A stretch of 64,000 nt of DNA from contig CAVRIA010000012.1 of NCBI GenBank assembly GCA_963721115.1, forward strand, positions 117,774 through 181,773, in the 5' to 3' direction. Made by a program: the position numbers and the translations under genes. This document shows positions 17,930 through 27,184 of the stretch, piece by piece. Source of the DNA: CAVRIA01 sp963721115 (GTDB lineage: Bacteria > Desulfobacterota > Binatia > HRBIN30 > CADEER01). Under the pieces are notes generated by a model. The model did no database searches. It was not told the origin of the DNA and saw only the letters and a program-made list of their open reading frames with translations. Each line of letters opens with the position of its first letter. Positions within the stretch are counted from its first letter, which is position 1.

Positions 17930-18361
17930 ATGGCGATCCGACAGGTCGCGCCCCCGGAGGCGCACGAGCTGGTTCAGGCCGGCTGGCGTTACGTCGACGT
18001 TCGCACCGAGAGGGAGTTCGCCGCCGGCCATCCGGACGGGGCGGTGAACGTGCCGGTCATGGTCCAGGAGGCGGCGGGGCCGATGGCGCCGAACCCGGAG
18101 TTCCTCGGCGTCGTCCAGCGCCACTTCGCGAAGGACGCCCGGCTGGTGATCGGCTGCCAGTCGGGCATGCGTTCGCAAAAGGCCGCCGATCTCCTGTCCC
18201 AGGCAGGCTACGAGAACCTGTGCAACATGCAGGGGGGCTTCGGCGGCCAGCGCGACCGCAGCGGAGCGACGGTGCAGCCGGGCTGGGCCGAGTCGGATCT
18301 TCCGATCTGCCGGGATTGCCCCGAGGCGCACCGCTACGCGACGCTGAAGGTCGGGGACTGA
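17930..18361 (+). CDS. rhodanese-like sulfurtransferase
   Basis: 143 residues from the ATG preceded by AAAGGAG at 6 bases. The single rhodanese domain has YVDVRTEREFAAGHPDGAVN and the catalytic loop CQSGMRSQKAA, with the persulfide-forming Cys at about residue 82. The C-terminal tail contains an extra CRDC pair, unusual in this family. It probably transfers sulfane sulfur in the cytoplasm. It starts an operon-like row with the cobalamin adenosyltransferase (6 bases downstream) and a metallo-beta-lactamase-fold hydrolase that resembles persulfide dioxygenases. Confidence 0.88.
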   Translation: MAIRQVAPPEAHELVQAGWRYVDVRTEREFAAGHPDGAVNVPVMVQEAAGPMAPNPEFLGVVQRHFAKDARLVIGCQSGMRSQKAADLLSQAGYENLCNMQGGFGGQRDRSGATVQPGWAESDLPICRDCPEAHRYATLKVGD

Positions 18362-18367
18362 GGGAGC

Positions 18368-18997
18368 ATGGCGATCCGCATCACGCGCGTCTACACGCGC
18401 ACCGGCGACGACGGCACGACCGCGCTGGTCGGCGGCGCGCGGGTCCCCAAGGACGGGGCGCGCGTGACGTCGTACGGCGAGGTCGACGAGCTCAACGCCG
18501 TGCTCGGGCTGGCGCGCAGCTTCAACGCCGCGGCCGCGCCGAGTCCGGCGCGCGAGCGCTTGGAGGCGATTCTGCGCCGCCTGCAGAACGAGCTCTTCGA
18601 CCTCGGCAGCGAGCTGGCGACGCCGCCCGACGCCGTCTACGAAGGCATGTTCCGCGTCAGCGCCGACGACGTGCGGGCGCTCGAGGGGCTGATGGACGAG
18701 CTCCAGCAGGACCTCGACACGCTGCGCTCGTTCGTGCTGCCGGGCGGTGGCCCGGTCAGTGGGTACCTGCACCTCGCCCGCACGGTGTGCCGGCGCGCCG
18801 AGCGGGAGATCCTGCACCTGGCGCGCGAGGAAGAGATCGGCGAGCACGTGCTGCCGTACGTCAACCGACTCAGCGACCTGCTGTTCGTGCTCTCGCGCTG
18901 GGTCGGCAAGCAGGGCGGCGAGAGCGAGTACCTGTGGGAGCGCGGCCTGCGCAACCAGGCGCGCCCGCCGGCGGCGAAAGCCAAGAAAGGGAAGTGA
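18368..18997 (+). CDS. pduO: PduO-type ATP:cob(I)alamin adenosyltransferase
   Basis: 209 residues. Starts RITRVYTRTGDDGTTALVGG, the nucleotide-binding N-terminus, and continues with SYGEVDELNAVLGLAR, LPGGGPVSGYLHLARTVCR and RAEREILHLA, where the conserved Arg residues grip ATP. It transfers the adenosyl group of ATP to cob(I)alamin to give coenzyme B12 for mutases. The C-terminal tail after VGKQGGESEYLWERGL is Lys-rich. Six bases after the rhodanese stop and 5 bases before the next start; the symbol follows the structural type. Confidence 0.9.
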   Translation: MAIRITRVYTRTGDDGTTALVGGARVPKDGARVTSYGEVDELNAVLGLARSFNAAAAPSPARERLEAILRRLQNELFDLGSELATPPDAVYEGMFRVSADDVRALEGLMDELQQDLDTLRSFVLPGGGPVSGYLHLARTVCRRAEREILHLAREEEIGEHVLPYVNRLSDLLFVLSRWVGKQGGESEYLWERGLRNQARPPAAKAKKGK

Positions 18998-19002
18998 ACC
19001 GA

Positions 19003-19683
19003 ATGGGACAGCTCTACCTCCGCCAGATGCGGCTCGGCCCGATGCAGAACTTCGTCTACCTGGTCGGCGATCGCGACACGCGGCGCGCCGTCGCCATCGA
19101 CCCGGCGTGGGAGATCGATCGCGTCCTGGAGCAGCTCGCCGCCGACGACATGACGCTCGAGGCGGCGCTCATCACCCACTTTCACCCCGATCACATCGGC
19201 GGCGACCTGATGGGACATCACATCCCCGGGCCGGTGGAGCTGCTCGAGCGCGGCGAGAAGATCAAGGTGCACGTCCACAAGAGCGAGAAGGAGTACGTGC
19301 CGCGCATCTCCGGCCTGTCGGCGTCCGATCTGGTGGCGCGGGAGAGCGGCGACGAGATGGTGATCGGCGAGCAGCGCATCCGCTTTCTGCACACGCCGGG
19401 ACACACGCCCGGCTCGCAGTGCTTCCTGGTCGGCGACAACCTGATCGCCGGCGACACGCTGTTCATCGGCGCCTGCGGGCGCGTCGACCTGCCGGGCAGC
19501 GACCCCGCCCAGATGTACGACAGCCTGATCAACAAGCTGCGCGCCCTGCCCGACGAGACGGTTCTCTATCCCGGTCACGACTACGCCGACCGGCCGACGT
19601 CGACGATCGGCGAGGAGAAGCGGCGCAACCCGTACCTGCGCTTCGAACGGCTGGAGGATTTCCTCGGCCTGATGGGGTACTGA
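19003..19683 (+). CDS. metallo-beta-lactamase-fold hydrolase (glyoxalase II / persulfide dioxygenase-like)
   Basis: 226 residues. Metal motif THFHPDHIGGD, then GHTPGSQCF, AGDTLFIGACGRVDLPGSD and YPGHDYADRP complete the HxHxDH...H...D...H set. Length and the GACGRVDLPGSD loop are typical of the persulfide dioxygenase/glyoxalase II branch. The neighbouring rhodanese supports a sulfur role, but a substrate cannot be proved. The start ATG lies 5 bases after the adenosyltransferase stop. Confidence 0.85.
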   Translation: MGQLYLRQMRLGPMQNFVYLVGDRDTRRAVAIDPAWEIDRVLEQLAADDMTLEAALITHFHPDHIGGDLMGHHIPGPVELLERGEKIKVHVHKSEKEYVPRISGLSASDLVARESGDEMVIGEQRIRFLHTPGHTPGSQCFLVGDNLIAGDTLFIGACGRVDLPGSDPAQMYDSLINKLRALPDETVLYPGHDYADRPTSTIGEEKRRNPYLRFERLEDFLGLMGY

Positions 19684-19688
19684 CGGCC

Positions 19689-20093
19689 GTGGACCGGCGT
19701 CGCGCGCGGGATGCGGCGCTCCTGTTCGCCTACGGCACGCTGACCCAGCCCGACCTGCTGTCCGGCGTCGTCGGCAGCGCGGCGTCGTGGCGCTACGCGG
19801 GGACGGCCGCGGTGCGCGGCGCGCTCTACGACGCCGGGCCGTATCCCGCGCTGCGGACCGGCGGTCGCGGTCGCGACCTCGTGCCCGGCGTGCTGATCGA
19901 GCTCGACGATGGCGCCGCGGCGCTGCGGCGGCTCGACGCTTACGAAGACGTCGCCTCGGGCCTGTTCGCGCGCCGGCGCTGCCTGGCGCGGGCTTCGGAC
20001 GGCGTCGCGCGGCGCGCGTGGGTCTACGTGTTCGCGCGGCCGGTGCGCGGCCTGCCGCGCATCGAGCGCTGGACGGCGGCCGGGCCCGTTTGA
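19689..20093 (+). CDS. gamma-glutamylcyclotransferase-like protein (AIG2 fold)
   Basis: 134 residues from a GTG start 5 bases after the preceding stop. The N-terminal FAYGTLTQPDLL is the YGTL substrate-binding motif; ALYDAGPYPAL and LRRLDAYEDV (Tyr/Glu region) match the family. It would act on gamma-glutamyl peptides or amines in the cytoplasm. The catalytic Glu is likely the one in DAYED. Last member of the operon starting at 17930. Confidence 0.8.
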   Translation: MDRRRARDAALLFAYGTLTQPDLLSGVVGSAASWRYAGTAAVRGALYDAGPYPALRTGGRGRDLVPGVLIELDDGAAALRRLDAYEDVASGLFARRRCLARASDGVARRAWVYVFARPVRGLPRIERWTAAGPV

Positions 20094-20169
20094 CAGGCTT
20101 TCCTGCCGCCCCTCGCCGTCCAACCGCCCCGCGAGATTCTCGGTCGTCGAGTCACAGGTTGTCGGAGGC

Positions 20170-20221
20170 CACGTCCAGCACATCAGCCACATCAGCACGT
20201 CACTCAGCACGTCAGCACGTC
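20170..20221. repeat. ATCAGCAC/GTCAGCAC short-word array
   Basis: About 50 bases made of variants of CAGCACATCAGC and CAGCACGTCA, in tandem, 77 bases after a stop codon and before dodecin. It encodes nothing. Similar short-word arrays mark other gene ends here. Confidence 0.5.
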
Positions 20222-20278
20222 TCCACATAGACTCCACCGGCGATGTGGGTTAGCGTTCGCCCGGAAGGGGAACGTGCC

Positions 20279-20491
20279 ATGGTGGAGAAGACGATCGAGC
20301 TCACCGGCATCTCGACGACCAGCATCGAGGATGCCGTCAGCCTGGCGGTGGCGCGGGCGGGCGTGACCATCGAGGCGATCCGCCGGGCCGACGTGGTCGA
20401 CATCTCGGCGAACATCGAGGCCGGCGAGGTGGCGAGCTGGCGCGTGAAGGTCAAGATCACGTTCGCGGTCCAGGACCGCCTGCACGAGTGA
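20279..20491 (+). CDS. dodecin family protein
   Basis: 70 residues: MVEKTIELTGISTTSIEDAV, then RADVVDISANIEAGEVASWR and KVKITFAV. This is the beta-alpha-beta-beta dodecin fold that assembles into a hollow dodecamer binding flavins or CoA in the cytoplasm. It starts after GGAAGGGG. Flavin-stacking Trp45-type residue is present in ASWRV. The gene is upstream of a separate metallo-beta-lactamase gene. Confidence 0.92.
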   Translation: MVEKTIELTGISTTSIEDAVSLAVARAGVTIEAIRRADVVDISANIEAGEVASWRVKVKITFAVQDRLHE

Positions 20492-20510
20492 CGGGCCGGA
20501 ATCGAGCTCG

Positions 20511-21489
20511 ATGGAGACCAAGGTCCGGGAAGTCCTGCCGGGGATCTTCCTGGTGCATCTGCCGCTTCCGATGCGCCCGACGATCGTCAACGTCTACCTG
20601 CTGCGCAGCGGCGACGAGTGGGCCCTGATCGACACGGGCCTCAACAGCCCGGAGAGCCATGCGGCCTTCGACGAGGCGCTGCGGGAGGCGGGCTGCGGCC
20701 GCGAGCGGGTTGCGCAAGATCATCTGCACGCACCACCACCCCGACCACTACGGCAGCTCGAAGGCGTACGCGGAGCTACGGGCGCGACGCTGTACATGCA
20801 TCCCGCCGAGGTCGAGCGGGCGCAGACCTTCGTTCCCACCGAGCGGCCGCGCGAGGTGATCGACTTCTTCCTCACGCACGGCATTCCCCTGCACCGCTTC
20901 GCCCACCTGCCGCGCCAGAGCGACTTCTGGGCCGGGCTGTACGTGACCAAGCCGCCCGACGTGCTGATCGGCGACGGCGACCGCATCGAGCTCGGCGAGC
21001 GGACGATCGAGGTCGTGTGGACACCGGGGCACGCCCCCGGGCACTGCGTCCTCTACCTGCGCGAGGGAGCGGGTGATGATCGTCGGCGATCACCTGCTGC
21101 CCAAGATCACGCCGCACGTCGGCTACATGCCGGGCTCGGTCCCCGACCCGCTCGGCGACTTCCTCGATTCGCAGCGCAAAGTGCAGGAGTTCGACGTCGA
21201 GCTCGTCCTGCCGGCGCACGGCGGCATCTTTGCCGACCACCGGCACCGCGCCAATCAGATCATCCAGCACCACCAGTCGCGCCTGCAGGAGATGATCGAC
21301 ATCCTGCGCCGCCAGCCGCGCACCGCCTACGACGTCGCGCGGCAGGCGTTCGGCTTCGACTCCGACAGCCCCTTGACCTACCAGTTCCCCGCCACCTTCG
21401 AGACCCTCGCCCACCTGGAGTACCTGCGGCACCAGGGACGAGTGGCCAGCGACGTCAGCGAGGAGAAAACGCTCTACCGGCTCTGTTGA
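20511..21489 (+). CDS. metallo-beta-lactamase-fold hydrolase with winged C-terminus (three frameshifts)
   Basis: Begins METKVREVLPGIFLVHLPLP. One-base shifts near 20710 and 20778 enclose the metal motif CTHHHPDHYGS, which is read in another frame; then VYTLYMHP-like sequence and TPGHAPGHCVLY return. A third shift near 21070 joins MIVGDHLLPKITPHVGYMPG and LPAHGGIFADHRHRANQIIQ. The C-terminal ~90 residues (HHQSRLQEMIDIL, DVARQAFGFD) form the winged helix seen in BLACT_WH proteins such as LACTB2-like hydrolases. All family motifs exist, so the gene is probably intact apart from sequence errors. Confidence 0.75.
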
Positions 21490-21554
21490 GCGGGCTCAGT
21501 CTCCCCACCGGAATCGCTGGATCATTCTCGTCGGAAGACTCGGGGACTCTCTGC

Positions 21555-21653
21555 ATAGGCTGAGGCTGAGGCGCAGGCTCAGACAAAGGGTGGTGCGCGT
21601 TCGGCGCGATCTTTCTCATCGACCCTCAGCCTGAGCCCAAGCCTGTGCCTACG
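21555..21653. repeat. GGCTGAGGC palindrome
   Basis: The arms 21555-21582 (AGGCTGAGGCTGAGG, GCAGGCTCAG) and 21624-21653 (CTCAGCCTGAGCCC, AAGCCTGTGCCT) are imperfect inverted copies around a 40-base spacer. It lies between convergent genes, so it can serve both 3' ends as a hairpin. No T-tract. Confidence 0.6.
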
Positions 21654-21681
21654 AAGCTGGCGTAGCCGGGTGAGTTTCCGG

Positions 21682-24600
21682 TCAGTCCAGCGGCAGCGGG
21701 TAATGGTAGCCCATGTCCGGCGGCGGGATGTCCGGCAGGCCCTCCGGGCCGGTGGTGCGCCTCGCCAGATCGCTGCGCAACAGGGGATCCGTATCCGGGT
21801 CCGCTCCGTCCACCGCCGGGCTGGTCTGCTGCACCAGGCGGTAGTCCCCGGCCATCGCGTTGACGAACAGGGCGTCTGCCTCGATGTCGGTCGGGCGCGG
21901 GAACGTGTCGGCGTCCTTCGGCGAATAGGTGGCCGGAAAGACCAGGTTGTAGCTCAGCGTCAACCCGTCGAGCGAGACCGTGTTGGCCTGCACGTTGGTG
22001 TTGCCGTTGTCCTGAACGATGTTGTTCTGCAGCAGGCCGCCGGTCGAGGCGTTCGTGCCGGTGCCGACCACGATGCCGCGATCGCCGTTCCCGACGACGG
22101 TGTTGTTGATGATGCGAGGGTTGATCGCTCCGGAGGAGACCACGATGCCGCGCCGGCTGTTCTGCACGATCAGGTTGTTGAAGAGCAGCACGTTGTCTGA
22201 AGCCTGCACGAAGATCCCCTCCTGATCGTTCATTACCTGGCAGTTCCGAACGATCGCATGCTCGGAGCTCGTGCGCACCAGGATGCCGACCGATGTTCCC
22301 CCGACGGCCGTGAAGCCGTCGATCACGATCGATCGCGCCTGGGTCACTTGAATCGCCGAGTTCGCCCCGGCCGCGTTGACGATGACCAGACCCGGGTCAT
22401 CCCCGGTCAGCTTGCCGGTCGGATCGGCGCGGAAGATCACCTGCCGCGACGACGTACCGCTTGCCGCCGACTGGATATCGACGCGCTCGCGGTACTCGCC
22501 CGGACCGACGATCACCTGATCGCCCGGTCGAACCAGGGCCACGGCGGCACCGATCGTCAGCAGCGCGTTTTCGGGTGACTTTCCGTCGTTGGCGTCGTTG
22601 CCGGACAAGCGGACGAAGTAGGTCCGACCGGGACGGCTGGGGGAGGATGCGCCGGGAAGGTAGTGATAGCCGAGATCGATCGGCCCCGTGTCGAGGCGTC
22701 CGTCGGAGGCCGTGGTTCGCGAGCGCAGGGTGCCGAAGTCGGCCGACGGTCCGCCCGTCGCGTTCTCCTCGACGCCGGCGTCGATCGCGGGGCTGTCGGC
22801 CGCTTCTCCCGCGGCGACCTGCGCCAGGCGGTAGTTCGTCGTACTCGGGTCGACGAAGGCGGCGTCCTCGTTGACGTCGTCGAGATGCGGCAGATCCATC
22901 GGCGAATAGCCCGCCGGTCCCGAGAGCGGGAAGACCAGATTGGAGGCGGTGTCGTAGCCGTCGACGGAGCTGGGAGGTCCGGTGGCGACGAGGATGTCGC
23001 CGGCGCGGTTGTCCTGCACGATGTTGTTGCGCAGAAACGCGCCGACCGAGGCGAGCTCGCTGGTTCCGATTGCGATGCCGCGGTCGGTGTTGTTGACGAT
23101 CGTGTTGTTGATCAGGCGCGCGTTGTCGGACCCGTTTCCGCCGATCAGGACGCCGCGCCGGCCATTGTCGTAGATCAGGTTGTTGAACAGGAGGACGTTG
23201 TCGGAGTCCCGCACGGCGATCCCGTCCGCCGGCCCGGCGAGGTTGCTGAACACCTGGCAGTTGCGGACGATTGCGCCGTCGGACTTGTTGGTGATCTCGA
23301 TGCCGGCCATGTTGCGCCCGGACGCCCCGGTGATCCAGAAGCCGTCGATCACGACGTTCGGCGCGCCGTCGAGCAGGAACGCGGAGCTGCCGAGTCCGGT
23401 GGCGTCGATCACGATCGGCCCGGCGACATCATTCGTCGACAACCCTGTCGGGTCCGCCAGGAACGTCACGGGAAGCGCGGCGCTGGCGCCGGTCGGGGCG
23501 ACGACCTGCTCGGTGTACGTGCCGGGCCCGACAACGAGCGTCGAGCCGGGGCCGAGGCGCTTGACGGCGGCGGAGAGCGACTTGAGGGCGCTGTCCGGGG
23601 TGCTCCCGTCGTTGGCATCGTCGCCGCTGGCGCGCACATAGAGAGTGATGGCCGGTATGGGCGTTCCGGTCGGCGTCGGCGGGACGCCGACCGTCGGCGA
23701 GACGGGAGGCAGCGTTGGCGTCGGTCCGGCCGGGGTCGGCCGCGGCAGGTTCATGCCCTCGAGATAGTGGTAGCCGAGATCGATGGCGCCGGTGTCCGGG
23801 GTGCCGTTCGTCGCGGTCGTGCGAGTGCGCAGGACGTCGTAGTCGACCCCCGGCCCGCTCGGCGCGGCGTCGGTGCTGCCGGCGTCGACCGCGGGGCTGT
23901 CCGCCGACTGGCCCGCCGACGTCTGCGAGAGCCGGAAATTGTCGGACAACGGATCGATGAAGAGAGCGTCCTGATTGATGTCGCCCGAATGCGGCACGTC
24001 CGCTGGACTGTAGGTGGCGGGGAACACCATGTTGGCGTCGGAATCGTAGCCGTCGATCGAGCTCGGGGTGCCGTTGTCGACGCGGACGTTCTGCCGCCGG
24101 CTGTCCAAGATGACGTTGTTGCGCAGGAAGGCGTTCGGCGAGGCGCCGTCGCTGCCGCCGATCTGGAGGTTGAAGTCGCCGCAACGAAAGATGGTGTTGT
24201 TCACCGCGCTCAGGCGCGGCGACCCGGTGGCAGCGACGCCGCGGCCGCTGTTGTTCGCCACCAGGTTGTCGAACAGCAGGATGTCGCTCGAGCCCTGCAC
24301 CAGGATGCCGTCGCCGAGATTGTTCGTGATCTGGCAGTTGCGCACCGCGACTGCGGTCGCCCCGCTCCGCACCTGGATACCGGCATTGGTGGCGCCGATG
24401 ACCGTGAAGCCGTCGACGGTGACGAATGGGCTGCCGCTGAGACGAATGCCCTCGCTCTGCCCGCCGGCGTCGACGACCACCTGCCCCGGCGAGTCGCCGG
24501 TCATGCTGCCGGTCGGGTCGGCGAGGAGGACGATCGGCTGCGCCGCGGTTCCACCCCGTTGCACGTCGACGCGCTCGCCGTAGATGCCGGGGCCGACGAT

Positions 24601-24816
24601 GATGGTGTCTCCGTCGGTGAGTCGCTCGACGGCCCTGGTGATGGTGCGGAAGGCCTTTGCCGGGGAAAGACCGTCATTGTTGGTGTCGTTGCCGATGCCG
24701 GCGCGGACGTAGAAGGTGTCCATCTGACTCCCCCCACCGCCACCACCACCACCGCTGCCACCACCGCCACAGGCCGCCAGGGTAAGTGTCAGGAGTACGC
24801 CAAGGACGCGACGCAT
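21682..24816 (-). CDS. lipoprotein with three right-handed beta-helix modules
   Basis: 1044 residues from the ATG at 24816 (ribosome site GAGAGG). MRRVLGVLLTLTLAAC gives a lipobox at LAAC, followed by a Gly run. Three homologous modules of about 330 residues follow; each opens with (F/L)YVR...G(N/D)DANDG and a DUF1565-like stretch ending IVGPGIYGERV, then parallel beta-helix coils (NNTIV, NNIVQDN repeats), then DLGYHY. Thr/Pro linkers separate them. The fold is that of NosD/pectate-lyase-like proteins; no catalytic Asp triad is obvious. Probably a surface protein. The three modules mean two internal duplications. Confidence 0.8.
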   Translation of the reverse strand: MRRVLGVLLTLTLAACGGGGSGGGGGGGGSQMDTFYVRAGIGNDTNNDGLSPAKAFRTITRAVERLTDGDTIIVGPGIYGERVDVQRGGTAAQPIVLLADPTGSMTGDSPGQVVVDAGGQSEGIRLSGSPFVTVDGFTVIGATNAGIQVRSGATAVAVRNCQITNNLGDGILVQGSSDILLFDNLVANNSGRGVAATGSPRLSAVNNTIFRCGDFNLQIGGSDGASPNAFLRNNVILDSRRQNVRVDNGTPSSIDGYDSDANMVFPATYSPADVPHSGDINQDALFIDPLSDNFRLSQTSAGQSADSPAVDAGSTDAAPSGPGVDYDVLRTRTTATNGTPDTGAIDLGYHYLEGMNLPRPTPAGPTPTLPPVSPTVGVPPTPTGTPIPAITLYVRASGDDANDGSTPDSALKSLSAAVKRLGPGSTLVVGPGTYTEQVVAPTGASAALPVTFLADPTGLSTNDVAGPIVIDATGLGSSAFLLDGAPNVVIDGFWITGASGRNMAGIEITNKSDGAIVRNCQVFSNLAGPADGIAVRDSDNVLLFNNLIYDNGRRGVLIGGNGSDNARLINNTIVNNTDRGIAIGTSELASVGAFLRNNIVQDNRAGDILVATGPPSSVDGYDTASNLVFPLSGPAGYSPMDLPHLDDVNEDAAFVDPSTTNYRLAQVAAGEAADSPAIDAGVEENATGGPSADFGTLRSRTTASDGRLDTGPIDLGYHYLPGASSPSRPGRTYFVRLSGNDANDGKSPENALLTIGAAVALVRPGDQVIVGPGEYRERVDIQSAASGTSSRQVIFRADPTGKLTGDDPGLVIVNAAGANSAIQVTQARSIVIDGFTAVGGTSVGILVRTSSEHAIVRNCQVMNDQEGIFVQASDNVLLFNNLIVQNSRRGIVVSSGAINPRIINNTVVGNGDRGIVVGTGTNASTGGLLQNNIVQDNGNTNVQANTVSLDGLTLSYNLVFPATYSPKDADTFPRPTDIEADALFVNAMAGDYRLVQQTSPAVDGADPDTDPLLRSDLARRTTGPEGLPDIPPPDMGYHYPLPLD

Positions 24817-24963
24817 AAGGGCTACCTCTCGTATCGGGATGAGGTGCTCCGTAGCACCCTCACCGGAATTCCGCCAAGGAAGTTTCCGCTGCAGCAAAAC
24901 ACCCTGCCGCGGCACTGCAGCAGGGCAGGGACGCGCGCTTGCCCGTTTCGCCGAGCATGCTCG

Positions 24964-24992
24964 ACTATACGAACGGCTCGCCTCTTAGGCAA
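24964..24992 (-). promoter_or_regulatory. candidate sigma-70 promoter for the beta-helix lipoprotein
   Basis: On the minus strand, TTGCCT (-35, 24992-24987) and TATAGT (-10, 24969-24964) are 17 bases apart. Transcription would start near 24957, giving an untranslated leader of about 140 bases that holds the perfect hairpin GGTGCT-ACGG-AGCACC. Prediction from sequence only. Confidence 0.4.
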
Positions 24993-25025
24993 TGCGCGAT
25001 TGCCGGAGCGTTGCGATACCCTCGC

Positions 25026-26096
25026 TCACTCGGGGTACAGCGACAGCTGCTCTCCCGGGCGCGGGGGGCGGCGAAAGGCGTCGGTGCTCAGCGGTGGGGC
25101 GGCGCGGTCGAGCCCCGTGCGCCGCGCCGCGGCGCGAAACAGGGCCTCGATCTGGGCGGCGTACTCGCCCTGGCCCCGCATCCGACGCCCGAAGCGAGAG
25201 TCGCTGAGGGCGCCATCGCGACAGTCCCGGATGCGCCCGAGAACGCGGTTGCGGCGCTCGGGGAAGTTCCTCTCCAGCCAGTCGACGAAGAGCCCGTCCA
25301 CCGGCGCTGGAAGCCGCAGCAGCGTCCAGCCGGCGCGCCGCGCCCCGGCCGCCGCCGCGCGCTCGAGGATCGACGGGATCTCACTGTCGTTCAGGCCCGG
25401 GATCACCGGCGCGACCATTACGCCGGTCGGCACGCCGGCAGCGACCAGCGCGGCGACCGCCTCGAGGCGTCGCTCGGGCGTCGCCGCGCGCGGCTCGAGA
25501 CGCCGGGCGAGGTCGCCGTCGAGCGTGGTGATCGAGACGTTGGCGCACGCCGCGCCGTCCGCGGCCAGCTCGGCGAGCAGGTCCGCGTCGCGCGCCACCA
25601 ACGCGGACTTGGTGATGACGCTGACCGGATTGCGGAAGTCGCGGAACACCTCCAGACAGCGGCGCGTCAGCTGCAGGCGCCGCTCGACTGGCTGGTAGCA
25701 GTCGGTGTTGCCCGACAGCGCCACGGTCTGGGGTTGCCAGCGCGGCGAGAGGAAGTGGGCGCGCAACAACAGCGGCGCGTCGTCCTTGACCATGATGCGG
25801 CGCTCGAAGTCCAGGCCGGCGCTGAAGCTCAGGTACTCGTGCGAGGGGCGGGCGTAGCAGTAGACGCAGCCGTGCTCGCAGCCGCGATACGGGTTGATGC
25901 TGAACCGGAAGCCGAGGTCCGGGCTGTCGTTCTCGGCCAGCACCCGCTTGCTCGTGTCGCGGTAGAAGACGGTCGGCTCGGGCGCGACCGGCTCGTCCTC
26001 GTCCTCCCGCGGGATCGGTTCCAGGTGCAGCTGCTGGTAGCGGTTCTCGGGGTTCGAGCGCGTTCCCCGTCCGTCGATGGGCGGTGCTGGCGACAT
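25026..26096 (-). CDS. SplB-like radical SAM protein (PA0069 family)
   Basis: 356 residues. The 4Fe-4S cluster motif is NPYRGCEHGCVYCYARPSHE, with C-x3-C-x2-C. The same family has FYRDTSKRVLAEN upstream and SITTLDGDLARRLEPRAATP downstream. These proteins are annotated as DNA-repair-photolyase-like radical SAM enzymes, but their substrate is unproven. The ATG at 26096 is chosen because the family usually starts with the GRGTRSNP stretch; an earlier in-frame Met is possible. Standalone gene. Confidence 0.9.
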   Translation of the reverse strand: MSPAPPIDGRGTRSNPENRYQQLHLEPIPREDEDEPVAPEPTVFYRDTSKRVLAENDSPDLGFRFSINPYRGCEHGCVYCYARPSHEYLSFSAGLDFERRIMVKDDAPLLLRAHFLSPRWQPQTVALSGNTDCYQPVERRLQLTRRCLEVFRDFRNPVSVITKSALVARDADLLAELAADGAACANVSITTLDGDLARRLEPRAATPERRLEAVAALVAAGVPTGVMVAPVIPGLNDSEIPSILERAAAAGARRAGWTLLRLPAPVDGLFVDWLERNFPERRNRVLGRIRDCRDGALSDSRFGRRMRGQGEYAAQIEALFRAAARRTGLDRAAPPLSTDAFRRPPRPGEQLSLYPE

Positions 26097-26210
26097 CTCT
26101 TTCGCTTTTTCTTCTCTGCCATGCGTTGCGCCGCGTGGCAAGCATTTTCGGGCGCCGCGGCCGGCGTCGCTTGAAGGACGCACCGTGCGGCTGCTACCTG
26201 AACGCGAGCC

Positions 26211-27116
26211 ATGCAGAAGCCGGCACTCAGTCTGGCCGCCATGCCCGGACGGCGCCGCGCCACCGTCGATGTCGCCGTCGAGGCCGAGCGCCGGGGATTC
26301 AGTGGCATCTACTGTCCCAGCTTCGGCGACGGGCTGGCGCTGTGCGAGGCGATCGCCCTGGCGACGACGAGCATCGAGTTCGGCACCAGCATCGCGAACA
26401 TCTACACCCGCCACCCGAGCGACTTTGCGCAGACGGCCGCTTTCCTGCACGAGATCGGCGGCGGGCGTTTTCGCTTCGGCGTCGGGGTCAGCCATGGCCC
26501 GGTCAACGCGCGGCTCGGTCTGAAGGCCGGCCGGCCGCTGGCCGACATGCGGCGCTTCGTGGCGGATCTGCGCGATGTGGGGACGCGCTTCGGAGAGCTT
26601 CCGCCGATCGTCCTCGCCGCCCTGCGCGACAAGATGGCGGGGTTGGCGGCGGAGGTGGCGCAGGGCGCGGTGTGGGCCAACGCGGCGCGCTCGCGCATGG
26701 AGGCGTCGCGACGCGCCCTCGGCGATGCGGCGGCGCGCCCCGACTTCTTCATCGGCAACATGATCCCCACCTGCGTCACCGACGATCGGGCCGAGGGCGG
26801 GAAGGTCATGCGGCGGGCGTTGCTCGGCTACGTGCAGCTGCCGAACTACCAGAAATACTGGATCGAGGCCGGCTACGAGGACGAGATGCGCTCCATCCAG
26901 GAGGCGATCGCGGCCAAGCAGAACGAGTGGATCTCGGGGCTGATGAGCGACCGCTGGCTGGACGACGTGACGCTCATCGGTCCGCCGGCGCGCATCCGCG
27001 AGGGCGTCGAGGCCTGGCGGGCGGCGGGGGTGCGGACGCCGATCCTGGTCCCCTCCTCGACCCGCGGCGGACAGATGAAGGCGCTGGAAGAGATCTTCGC
27101 CGCCTTCGCGGACTGA
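26211..27116 (+). CDS. luciferase-like (LLM class) F420-dependent oxidoreductase
   Basis: 301 residues of the bacterial luciferase TIM-barrel type: AEAERRGFSGIY-like N-terminus (EAERRGFSGIYCPSFGDGLA), ALATTSIEFGTSIANIYTRH, then FRFGVGVSHGPVN and RIREGVEAWRAAGVRTPIL. This is the F420 (or FMN) class of flavin monooxygenase/hydride transferase. Cytoplasmic; substrate unknown. Divergent from the radical SAM gene, with 115 bases between. Confidence 0.85.
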   Translation: MQKPALSLAAMPGRRRATVDVAVEAERRGFSGIYCPSFGDGLALCEAIALATTSIEFGTSIANIYTRHPSDFAQTAAFLHEIGGGRFRFGVGVSHGPVNARLGLKAGRPLADMRRFVADLRDVGTRFGELPPIVLAALRDKMAGLAAEVAQGAVWANAARSRMEASRRALGDAAARPDFFIGNMIPTCVTDDRAEGGKVMRRALLGYVQLPNYQKYWIEAGYEDEMRSIQEAIAAKQNEWISGLMSDRWLDDVTLIGPPARIREGVEAWRAAGVRTPILVPSSTRGGQMKALEEIFAAFAD

Positions 27117-27184
27117 CTCGGCGGCGGGAAGCGACGCGATGACCGAGCCCGCGCGGATGGCGCGCCCCGGAGGCCGCTGAGCCC

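Noticed and set aside
24817..24963. cobalamin-type riboswitch before the beta-helix lipoprotein
   Set aside because: GGAATTCCGGTGAG is reminiscent of the cobalamin element, but the B12 box and the later conserved GCC...CACTG segment are missing; only a simple hairpin remains.
22663..25698. long plus-strand open frame of 1011 codons over the beta-helix lipoprotein and radical SAM gene
   Set aside because: It lies antisense to two well-supported genes, and its composition is that of a high-GC shadow frame.
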